Assembly: GCA_937906795.1 (NCBI GenBank)
Contig: CALCUQ010000208.1
Coordinates: forward strand, 1-6,224
DNA length: 6,224 nucleotides
Source: an uncultured Bacteroidales bacterium
GTDB lineage: Bacteria; Bacteroidota; Bacteroidia; Bacteroidales; UBA932
Reading direction: 5' to 3'
Under the pieces are notes generated by a model. It did no database searches and was not told where the DNA came from. It worked only from the letters and a program-made list of their open reading frames with translations. Each line of letters begins with the position of its first letter. The stretch's first letter is position 1. Positions 1 through 6,224 of this stretch are shown here, one piece after another. Both the position numbers and the translations under genes were made by a program.

Positions 1-1538
1 TAATAGTCGTTCAAAGCAATAAAGAAAGGCTCTGTAATTTGATAGAACTTGTTTTTCTGCTGTTTCTTTACCAGTAACTTTGTTGCAAGCATTGGGGTAA
101 AAGTAAGTGCAGCAAAGGATGAAATGATTACTGAACCTGATATCACAATACTGAACTCTCTAAAGAGTCTTCCTGTTTGTCCCTCCATAAATACAATAGG
201 GAAGAACACTGCAACAAGAGTAATAGTTGTAGAAATAACAGCAAAGAATATCTCTTTTGATCCTTCTATACCTGCTTGAGAGGGATCCATCCCTTTTTCA
301 ATCCTCACATAGATATTCTCTGTCATAACTATTGCATCATCAACCACCAGACCTACTGCCAGAACAACGGCAAGCATAGAGAGAACATTGATGGAGAATC
401 CTGCAATATACATAATAAAGAATGCTCCAATAAGGGATACTGGAATAACTATACAAGGAACCAGTGTAACCCTCCAGTCTCTAAGGAAAAGAAATATAAT
501 AATTATTACAAGGATAAATGCAACATATACAGTCTCCTTTACCTCAGAAATGGATGCTCTGATAAATCTTGTATTGTCAAAACCGTATGAATACTTTACA
601 TCACTTGGGAGATCTTTCTGCATTCTCTCCATTCTCTCATATACAGCATCTGCAATATCTATATGATTGGCACCTGGTTGGGGTGTAACAACTACACCAA
701 CCATTGGAATACCGTTCATTTTCATATAACTTTTAATGTCTGCCGGCCCAAGTTCTGCACGCCCTATATCACTGAACCGTACTATCTTGCCATCAACTTC
801 CTTAATGATAAGGTCATTGAATTGCTGAGCAGTATGCATAAGTCCCAAAGTGCGTATTGTAAGCTCAGTGGTATTACCTTCAATACTACCAGAAGGAAGT
901 TCTACGTTTTCAGCGTCAACTGCATTCTTTATATCCATTGGGGTGATTCCATAACCAGACATTTTTATAGGATCTAGCCATAGTCTCATTGAATATTTTT
1001 TCTCACCCCAAATGCTTACACCACTTACATCGGGAATTGTCTGTAGCTGTTCCTTAACTGTAAGATCTGCAATCTCACTCAGTTCCAAAAGTGACCGTTT
1101 GTCACTTTGTAGAGCAACCATAAGAATAGGACGTGAATCTGCATCTGCTTTAGAAACAGTAGGAGGGTCGCAGTCTCTTGGAAGGAATCTCTGGGCTCTT
1201 GAAACTTTATCCCTTACGTCATTGGCTGCAGTTTCCAGATCTACAGACAACTCAAATTCTACAGTAATACGGCAAGATCCTTGCTGGCTAACACTTGAAA
1301 GAGAACGAATGCCGGGAATACCATTAATATTCTGCTCAAGTGGTTCAGTAATCTGATTTTCAATTACATCAGCATTAGCACCGGCATATGAACATGAAAC
1401 AGATATAATAGGATTGTCTACAGATGGATATTCTCTTACGCCCAAATATGTATAACCTATCATTCCAAACAATAGGATTATAACTGTCATTACAGTTGCA
1501 AGAACGGGGCGTTTGATACTTAGTTCAGAAATGTTCAT
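1..1538 (-). CDS. RND (HAE1-type) efflux permease, N-terminal half, cut by the window edge
   Basis: This is the proton-driven inner-membrane subunit of a tripartite RND efflux pump. It starts at the ATG at 1538-1536 (MNISELSIKRP...) and reads 512 open codons to the window edge, about half of the usual 1000-1050 residues. Visible parts are TM1 (about residues 11-31), a large periplasmic porter region (about 35-330), TM2 with the FLFLRDWR motif (about 336-352), TM3 (about 358-379), TM4 (about 383-404) and two further helices (about 430-482). TM4 carries GLVVDDAIV, with Asp400 and Asp401 matching the proton-relay pair Asp407/Asp408 of AcrB. The N-terminal motifs (EYPSVDNP, QITEPLEQNINGI, ANDVRDKVSRA, VSKADAD) resemble the Bacteroidota and MexF/MdtB-like HAE1 branch more than AcrB itself. 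The start lies 7 bp after the adaptor stop, so the two are co-transcribed and presumably work together. Substrates cannot be read from the sequence; drugs, bile salts or other amphiphiles are usual for the family. Confidence 0.96.
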   Translation of the reverse strand, partial: MNISELSIKRPVLATVMTVIILLFGMIGYTYLGVREYPSVDNPIISVSCSYAGANADVIENQITEPLEQNINGIPGIRSLSSVSQQGSCRITVEFELSVDLETAANDVRDKVSRAQRFLPRDCDPPTVSKADADSRPILMVALQSDKRSLLELSEIADLTVKEQLQTIPDVSGVSIWGEKKYSMRLWLDPIKMSGYGITPMDIKNAVDAENVELPSGSIEGNTTELTIRTLGLMHTAQQFNDLIIKEVDGKIVRFSDIGRAELGPADIKSYMKMNGIPMVGVVVTPQPGANHIDIADAVYERMERMQKDLPSDVKYSYGFDNTRFIRASISEVKETVYVAFILVIIIIFLFLRDWRVTLVPCIVIPVSLIGAFFIMYIAGFSINVLSMLAVVLAVGLVVDDAIVMTENIYVRIEKGMDPSQAGIEGSKEIFFAVISTTITLVAVFFPIVFMEGQTGRLFREFSIVISGSVIISSFAALTFTPMLATKLLVKKQQKNKFYQITEPFFIALNDY

Positions 1539-1545
1539 ATGGCAC

Positions 1546-2625
1546 TTAATCTATATTATCCAAAACTACAGGTAATCCCATTCTTAATTGTAATGTTCCC
1601 GATACAATAACAGTGTCACCTTGTTTTAAACCATTTACAATCTGAACCTCTTTGTCGTTTCTTATTCCCACCTGTACAGAAACAGGATGAGCTTTACCAT
1701 TTTTATAAAGAAACAGTTTGTCAACACCCATCTCTGGAACAATTGCCTCTGATGGAACAGTAATGGCATTTTCAATTCTCTGTTTTTCAAGATTAACAGA
1801 TGCATATCTGCCTGCAAGTGCAGCCCCTTTTTTATTGTCATAGAGTGCTCTTACAGAAAGAGTATGGGTTGCGGGGTCAATCATTGACTCTTTTGCATAT
1901 ACCTTAGCATGGAATGTGGAGAGTTCTCCTGGAAGAGAAAACTCAACATTATATCCAATCTGAACATCATCTGCATAATGCTCTGGAACAGCAAACTCAA
2001 CTAAAATAGGGGAGATCTTGGTCAATTTTGCTACTACAACAGAGGGAGATGCATAGGTTCCAACACTAACTTCTCTAAGTCCTATGATTCCATCAAATGG
2101 AGCTCTAAGTTCTGTAAGCTCTATATTTGCTTTAACTATCTCAATCTCAGCTTCCAAAATAGCCAAATCGGTCTTTACCTGCTCATAAGCCTCCTTACTT
2201 ACCGCATCTCTTTTTAGAAGGGTACTTTGTCTGTAAACTCTGTCTTTGGCAAGTTTGAGTTGAGATGTAAGTTTACTTAGCTGGGCCTGCAGTGTCCTGT
2301 CATTTACTTTTGCAAGCAAATCCCCTTTTTTTACATATGTACCCTCTTTAAAATTGATATGGGTAATTTTTCCAGAGGTCTCAAAAGAAAGGTCAACAAC
2401 TTCGTCGGGAAGCAAACTTCCATTAATAAAAATTTCATCCGACAATGTTTTAGGTTCTACAATAACCGCATTGACATTAAGAATATTCTTTTTGGGTTTA
2501 TTATTTGTAAGTTTATCTGCTGCTGAAAGTTCTTTATTGGTATCTGGGAGTTGTGAATAAACTCCAAAAGCAGCAACAGAAATTAGGATAAGGGCTACTA
2601 AACCCCATTTGATTCTTTTGTTCAT
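1546..2625 (-). CDS. RND efflux periplasmic adaptor (membrane fusion protein)
   Basis: This 359-residue protein is the periplasmic adaptor that links an RND permease to an outer-membrane channel. An N-terminal hydrophobic segment (about residues 7-23) has no lipobox Cys, so it is a membrane anchor or a signal sequence rather than a lipoprotein signal. A low-complexity linker runs to about residue 50. The two halves of the lipoyl (biotinyl-like) domain lie at about 78-109 (SGKITHI...VKKGDLLAKV) and 169-203 (ELRAPFDGIIG). Between them is a short coiled-coil hairpin (about 110-168) that would contact the outer-membrane factor. A beta-barrel (about 204-285) and a membrane-proximal domain (about 286-359, with VPSEAIV and GLKQGDTVIVSG) follow. 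The length is normal for the HlyD/AcrA-like family. The gene begins 10 bp after the mechanosensitive channel gene and ends 7 bp before the permease. No Shine-Dalgarno sequence is seen (CTTTACAATA precedes ATG), as is usual in Bacteroidota. Confidence 0.96.
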   Translation of the reverse strand: MNKRIKWGLVALILISVAAFGVYSQLPDTNKELSAADKLTNNKPKKNILNVNAVIVEPKTLSDEIFINGSLLPDEVVDLSFETSGKITHINFKEGTYVKKGDLLAKVNDRTLQAQLSKLTSQLKLAKDRVYRQSTLLKRDAVSKEAYEQVKTDLAILEAEIEIVKANIELTELRAPFDGIIGLREVSVGTYASPSVVVAKLTKISPILVEFAVPEHYADDVQIGYNVEFSLPGELSTFHAKVYAKESMIDPATHTLSVRALYDNKKGAALAGRYASVNLEKQRIENAITVPSEAIVPEMGVDKLFLYKNGKAHPVSVQVGIRNDKEVQIVNGLKQGDTVIVSGTLQLRMGLPVVLDNID

Positions 2626-2635
2626 TATTGTAAAG

Positions 2636-3823
2636 TTATATGGTACTGTTTTTTAAATCTGTTCCCGACGGACTCTGGAATACTCTTAATCCAAAAGTGT
2701 GAAGAATAGACAACATGTGATCAAACACTTCTGCTTGAAGAGCTTCATAGTTAAGCCAAGCTGTATCTGCAGAGAAGAAATACAATTCAATTGGCATTCC
2801 ATAAGATGTAGGTTGCAATTGGCGTACAAGAATTGTCAATTCTTTACTAACCTTAGGATGGTTATGCAGATAATGCTCAATGTAATGTCTGAAAATATGA
2901 AGGTTTACCTCTTCTTTTGATGAGTACTCAAATCCTTCCATCCACGGTTGTTGCTTAAATTGTTCCAATTCTTCCTTTGTGCAAAATCTTACGGTATTCA
3001 TATCTATATTTATGGAACGTTTGACTCTACGTCCACCGGTGTCAAACATCCCTCTCCAGTTCTGGAATGAATCATTCAAAAGTGCATAAGGAGGTACTGT
3101 AGTAATGGTATTATCCCAATTGCGGACTTTTACAGTTGTAAGAGTAACCTCTATAACATCTCCATCTGCACCATATTTGGGCATTGTAATCCAATCTCCA
3201 GGACGTAGCATGTCATTTGCTGTAAGTTGAATACCAGCTACAAAACCTTTGATTGTATCCTGAAAAACCAACATCAAAATGGCAGTACCTGCACCAAGAC
3301 CTGTAAGAACAGCAATAGGATTCTTATCTATAATTGTACTGATTATAATTATAACGCCTATACATATTACAACAAGTTTGATCATTTGATAAAATCCTTT
3401 CAATGAATGGTCCTTGAACTTTTTATGCTCATTGGACATTGCATAAAGGGATGATATAAATGCACAAGAGAGTTGCATACATACAATAATAATATATACA
3501 ATACAAATTCTTAGCGCTAAAACAAGTATACTGCTCATAGGTAAAACTACCGGTAGTAGAGAATATACCAGAATAGGAGGAATTAGTCTGAATACGTGTT
3601 TAAGAACATCCTTACTCAATAAATAATCATCCCATGATGTATCTGTTTTGGAAGTAACTTTATGTATTATTGGTATAATTGCCTTTTTGCTTACTTTATT
3701 AATAATAACAGACAGCAATATAATTGCAATTATAGCTCCAATTTGTAGAATTAATGATATATAGTTGTCAGGTATGCCACATTCCTGCAACCAGAGCGTC
3801 ATAGATTTTGTTATTGTTTCCAT
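2636..3823 (-). CDS. YbdG-like miniconductance mechanosensitive channel (MscS superfamily)
   Basis: This is a tension-gated inner-membrane channel of the MscS superfamily that helps protect cells against osmotic downshock. The 395-residue protein has about five predicted membrane helices (roughly 23-42, 76-95, 98-128, 146-166, 170-199). The last is the Gly/Ala-rich pore helix, continuing into FQDTIKGFVAGIQL. The following beta domain carries NDMLRPGDWI, MPKYGADGDV and VKVRNWDNTITTVP (about 203-244), then NWRGM and GGRRVKRSI (about 255-271). These match, from memory, the E. coli YbdG/MscM signature rather than that of small MscS. The C-terminal part (VRQLQP, PIELY, FDHM, FGLRVFQSPSG) also agrees with YbdG. 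It is somewhat shorter than E. coli YbdG (about 415 residues) because a cytoplasmic loop near 290-310 is reduced. The gene starts 7 bp after the GH84 stop. GAAGG directly abuts the ATG, too close to act as its ribosome site; Met8 is a possible alternative start. The adaptor gene follows by 10 bp. Confidence 0.94.
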   Translation of the reverse strand: METITKSMTLWLQECGIPDNYISLILQIGAIIAIILLSVIINKVSKKAIIPIIHKVTSKTDTSWDDYLLSKDVLKHVFRLIPPILVYSLLPVVLPMSSILVLALRICIVYIIIVCMQLSCAFISSLYAMSNEHKKFKDHSLKGFYQMIKLVVICIGVIIIISTIIDKNPIAVLTGLGAGTAILMLVFQDTIKGFVAGIQLTANDMLRPGDWITMPKYGADGDVIEVTLTTVKVRNWDNTITTVPPYALLNDSFQNWRGMFDTGGRRVKRSINIDMNTVRFCTKEELEQFKQQPWMEGFEYSSKEEVNLHIFRHYIEHYLHNHPKVSKELTILVRQLQPTSYGMPIELYFFSADTAWLNYEALQAEVFDHMLSILHTFGLRVFQSPSGTDLKNSTI

Positions 3824-3830
3824 CCTTCAA

Positions 3831-5813
3831 TTAGCGACTTAGTTCAAGTTGTTGCAATATCCAGTCTAAAAATGGTCTTAAAGACTCAGCAGCGGGTTCA
3901 GCAGTTTTTACAGACAATGAAATGTCTGAGCCCATTCCGGTTAGTATATCAAAACGGTGATTGTCAGCTTTATCAATTCCTTCTATAGCAGACCAGCCTT
4001 TTGCAAATGTGATTCTGTCAATATTAGTGTTCTTTTTATCTGTTAAAGCTTTTAGCATTAATTTTCCATTATCAGCCATAGATTTTAATTTTGCAACCCA
4101 AGGTCTTATATCGGCATAAAACAAACTGTCGCTCTGGGATTTTGATACCGACATTTGCGAAATTATATCACATGCAAAGCTAATACTGTCAAGCTCAAGT
4201 AAAATATCTTTTGCAGAAGCATTATCCGGAGAAGAACTGTATGCCTGCTTAAACTCATCAATGAGTTTTGCCAATTTTGAATTGTGGTCATAATAGCGTA
4301 GATATGGAACTAAATATTCTAATGTTTTTGCCCGGATGTCTCCAACAACAGCATCCAAAGATGCTCTCCAACTGTTCATATTGTTGAACTGAGACATATT
4401 CCAGGTATAATCTCCTAAACTGAACAAAGGAATCTTAGAGAGTTCACCTTGTTGCATAGGATTTATAATCAGAGTATTAAGAGAAAGTTTCTCTTCCAGT
4501 CTTGAATTTGAATCAATATGGGTTTCGTCTGAGAAGTTAGTATATGTATCCCCGATAAATATTTTGGTTACGTCTACATCATTGCATGGATAGTTCCACC
4601 ACCAGGCAACTTCTCTACCAAGATAATTGTTTAATACAGCCAAATCTGTGTTGTTAGGAACAGACCAAACATTTTTTCCTGTAGTATAAATGTTCACTTT
4701 TTCAGGCACAGGCCTTAGTGACTCCCAGAATTTCTGGGCAAGTTCAGGTTTAACCCAACTGTATGCATAAAGCTGGGGAACATATTGTAAAGGTTTAACC
4801 ATATCAGAAGGTTTAGTGCCTTCTTTGTTCCATTTGGCATCAACCATATTTTGCAGTTCAGACAATCTGTTTGCACATAACTCAAGGGATGGAGAATCAT
4901 ATGGTACACCTACATCATCAACAAATACACCAAACTGACGCACTCCAAGATTATACATAAGATCAAACTTAGACATAATTCTATCGAGAACATCTGGATT
5001 TTCTGGAGATGTAAAAGTCTGGCCTGGATGTATTGACCAAATAAAATTGACTTTAGACTCATGAGCTACTTTGCACAATTGCTCCATCATCTGAGCAGTC
5101 ATAAGGCCAAAGCGTTTTTCTTTTTCTGATATTTTGGCAGGGTAGGGCTTATCCCAGTATCTGGAATGATATGGATCACTTTTAGCTCCATACATATAAG
5201 TATTCAATTTGTATCTTGCCATAAAACGGAACAAATCTTCTGTTACTTCTTTACTGTATGGAACGCCATAATATCCCTCTATAACTCCTCTATATTGGAC
5301 ATCTGCATAATCATAAATGGTAACACAGTTCAGATTATCAGCACCATTATCCAATATCTGCTCTACAGTTGCCAAACCGTAAAATACGGCATCTGTATTT
5401 TCTCCAAGAACAACAACAGTAGCTTTTCCACTTGTGTTTGTAAGGCTTACAATATGACGGTCATATTTATCATTATTAAAAACATCCCTATTAAGTTTTA
5501 ATTTTGAAGCCATGCGGTCTGCAGATCCATTGCTCCCATTAATACCAAGATATATTGTAGATAATCCAGCTTTGGGCTTTTGTACAAAAGATGGATTCAG
5601 ACCTTTGTCATTTAATATCTGCTCTATTCTGTTACGGGTAAAATCATCTATATCACTCTCTGCAACAACATTGACAGTAGAGGTGAATGAGGTTTTTCCT
5701 TTAGAAATTATCTGCTGCTGGGGAGTTGGGTAAATAGTATATTTGTCTTGAGCAAACATATAACTGCCAACAACAAAAATGAATAAAAATACTATAAGTG
5801 ACTTTTTCTGCAT
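3831..5813 (-). CDS. Secreted GH84 beta-N-acetylglucosaminidase (O-GlcNAcase/hyaluronidase family)
   Basis: This enzyme is predicted to release terminal beta-linked N-acetylglucosamine by the substrate-assisted GH84 mechanism. A signal peptide covers about residues 1-21 (basic MQKK, hydrophobic core, likely cleavage after FA), so it acts in the periplasm or outside the cell. A GH20b-like N-terminal domain (about 23-168) precedes the catalytic barrel (about 173-455), and a helical C-terminal region runs to 660. Compared from memory with Bacteroides BtGH84 and human OGA, the active site is intact: YRGVIEGYYG (about 174-182), Lys211, the catalytic pair Asp299/Asp300 in GVFVDD, Tyr349, the W405-x-N407 motif with Asp412, and Asn451 in INPM. 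The protein is about 75 residues shorter than BtGH84 (about 737), with no obvious extra Ig-like or carbohydrate-binding module at the end. Databases often call such proteins hyaluronidase; true hyaluronan cleavage is not implied. It is the first gene of a tight cluster with the channel and efflux genes and has its own candidate promoter. Confidence 0.95.
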   Translation of the reverse strand: MQKKSLIVFLFIFVVGSYMFAQDKYTIYPTPQQQIISKGKTSFTSTVNVVAESDIDDFTRNRIEQILNDKGLNPSFVQKPKAGLSTIYLGINGSNGSADRMASKLKLNRDVFNNDKYDRHIVSLTNTSGKATVVVLGENTDAVFYGLATVEQILDNGADNLNCVTIYDYADVQYRGVIEGYYGVPYSKEVTEDLFRFMARYKLNTYMYGAKSDPYHSRYWDKPYPAKISEKEKRFGLMTAQMMEQLCKVAHESKVNFIWSIHPGQTFTSPENPDVLDRIMSKFDLMYNLGVRQFGVFVDDVGVPYDSPSLELCANRLSELQNMVDAKWNKEGTKPSDMVKPLQYVPQLYAYSWVKPELAQKFWESLRPVPEKVNIYTTGKNVWSVPNNTDLAVLNNYLGREVAWWWNYPCNDVDVTKIFIGDTYTNFSDETHIDSNSRLEEKLSLNTLIINPMQQGELSKIPLFSLGDYTWNMSQFNNMNSWRASLDAVVGDIRAKTLEYLVPYLRYYDHNSKLAKLIDEFKQAYSSSPDNASAKDILLELDSISFACDIISQMSVSKSQSDSLFYADIRPWVAKLKSMADNGKLMLKALTDKKNTNIDRITFAKGWSAIEGIDKADNHRFDILTGMGSDISLSVKTAEPAAESLRPFLDWILQQLELSR

Positions 5814-5821
5814 AATAAATA

Positions 5822-5845
5822 TATTTGCTGTAAAAATAGCAAATA
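5822..5845. repeat. 8-bp perfect inverted repeat (possible operator or weak hairpin)
   Basis: Arms TATTTGCT (5822-5829) and AGCAAATA (5838-5845) are perfect reverse complements around an 8-bp AT-rich loop. The repeat lies between the SMR stop and the GH84 start and overlaps the candidate -7 element. As RNA from the minus strand it could form a weak AU-rich hairpin followed by UAUUUAUUAU, a poor terminator because the tail is not a clean U-run and the stem has only two G-C pairs. As DNA it could be a regulator binding site. The arms are seen directly; both functions are inference. Confidence 0.4.
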
Positions 5846-5861
5846 ATTAACACACAACAAA
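5831..5861 (-). promoter_or_regulatory. Candidate Bacteroides-type promoter for the GH84-led operon
   Basis: Read on the minus strand, TTTG (5861-5858) is followed after 19 bp by TATTTTTA (5838-5831). This matches the known Bacteroides -33 TTTG / -7 TAnnTTTG pattern except for the last base. The -7 element ends 17 bp before the GH84 ATG, which would give a short leader of roughly 10 nt. The region is very AT-rich, so a chance match is possible. An inverted repeat overlaps the -7 element. If real, it gives the four-gene cluster its own start, separate from the SMR gene upstream. Confidence 0.45.
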
Positions 5862-5876
5862 GGCACTATTAATGTT

Positions 5877-6200
5877 TTACGACAACATTTTAAGACCTAC
5901 AATAGATGCAATCAATGTGAAAGTGAAGAACAGTTTCCAGAAAGTTACCGGTTCGTGAAAAATAAAGATTCCAACCAGTACAGTACCAACAGCTCCTATT
6001 CCGGTCCATACAGGATAAGCAATACCAATAGGTAAAGATTGGGTTACTTTAGCTAAAAGAGACATGCTGACAACTGAAAAAAAGACAAATCCAGTAATCC
6101 ACATCCACCACTGGAGTCCATCTACAGATTTAGCTCTTCCAAGACAATAGGTAAAGCCAACTTCACATAAGCCGGCAATAATCAAGATAATCCAATTCAT
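5877..6200 (-). CDS. Small multidrug resistance (SMR) transporter, SugE/Gdx type
   Basis: This 107-residue, four-helix inner-membrane protein belongs to the SMR family, which works as dual-topology dimers exchanging protons for small cations. Helices lie at about 2-20, 32-50, 57-80 and 86-105. The essential membrane glutamate is Glu13 in IAGLCEVGF. The helix-3 motif SLPIGIAYPVWTGIGAVG is of the SugE/Gdx kind (WTGIGAVG) rather than the EmrE kind, and the C-terminal IVGLKMLS also fits SugE. Gdx members export guanidinium, so guanidinium or small quaternary ammonium compounds are the likely substrates. Two positions differ from what I recall of characterised Gdx proteins: Phe16 where Trp is common, and Pro63 in AYPVW where Ala is usual. 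The full length (usual about 105) and the ATG at 6200 are secure. Only 24 bp of upstream sequence is present, with no promoter visible in it, so a partner SMR gene could lie just outside. The GH84 gene follows after 63 bp. Confidence 0.93.
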   Translation of the reverse strand: MNWIILIIAGLCEVGFTYCLGRAKSVDGLQWWMWITGFVFFSVVSMSLLAKVTQSLPIGIAYPVWTGIGAVGTVLVGIFIFHEPVTFWKLFFTFTLIASIVGLKMLS

Positions 6201-6224
6201 AAAATTAAGAAAAATCCTATTGAG

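Noticed and set aside
49..1356. Several plus-strand open frames of 76 to 114 codons (49-279, 276-590, 388-666, 663-977, 1012-1356)
   Set aside because: They lie antisense to the continuous RND permease reading frame, overlap each other, are rich in Cys/Asn/Ser shadow-type composition and resemble no family.
2354..2920. Plus-strand open frames at 2354-2560 and 2699-2920
   Set aside because: They are antisense to the adaptor and channel genes, both of which are strongly supported by conserved motifs; no independent coding evidence.
3824..3830. Shine-Dalgarno GAAGG for the channel gene
   Set aside because: It touches the ATG with no spacer, and it is too far upstream (over 20 nt) for the next in-frame Met; Bacteroidota rarely use this signal.
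4715..4909. Minus-strand 64-codon open frame inside the GH84 gene
   Set aside because: It is in a different frame within conserved GH84 catalytic-domain sequence and has no recognisable features.
5166..5733. Plus-strand open frames at 5166-5501 and 5512-5733
   Set aside because: They are antisense to the N-terminal and catalytic domains of GH84 and have no family resemblance.
5814..5850. Intrinsic terminator after the SMR gene
   Set aside because: The stem is mostly A-U with only two G-C pairs, and the following sequence is not a continuous U-run, so the inverted repeat is listed as a repeat of unknown role instead.

Overview
The window looks like ordinary chromosomal DNA from the Bacteroidota, most likely Bacteroidales. 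The evidence is AT-rich coding sequence, a candidate promoter of the Bacteroides type (TTTG, 19 bp, then a near-match to TAnnTTTG), no convincing Shine-Dalgarno sequences, and family members typical of gut Bacteroidales. Every supported gene is on the minus strand, so transcription runs from high to low coordinates. All four stop codons visible in the window are TAA.

Layout in order of transcription: (1) 6200-5877, a small multidrug resistance (SMR) transporter of the SugE/Gdx type. (2) A 63-bp gap holding a candidate promoter and an 8-bp inverted repeat that overlaps its -7 element. (3) 5813-3831, a secreted GH84 beta-N-acetylglucosaminidase with its catalytic Asp pair intact. (4) 3823-2636, a YbdG-type (miniconductance) mechanosensitive channel. 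(5) 2625-1546, the periplasmic adaptor of an RND efflux pump. (6) 1538 to the window edge, the first 512 codons of the matching RND inner-membrane permease. This last gene has no stop in the window and continues beyond it.

Genes 3 to 6 are separated by only 7, 10 and 7 bp and are probably one transcript: GH84, mscM-like, adaptor, permease. The last two form a standard two-thirds of a tripartite efflux pump; an outer-membrane factor is not in the window and may follow the permease. The GH84 enzyme acts in the periplasm or outside the cell on terminal beta-linked GlcNAc. The channel responds to membrane tension. No established pathway joins these three activities, so the linkage may be a local, envelope-themed operon or simple juxtaposition.

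I saw no RNA genes, CRISPR arrays, insertion sequences, attachment sites or broken genes. I do not see a clearly undescribed system. The items most worth checking are the gene combination, the inverted repeat at the promoter, a shortened cytoplasmic region in the channel, and substitutions near the SMR substrate site.
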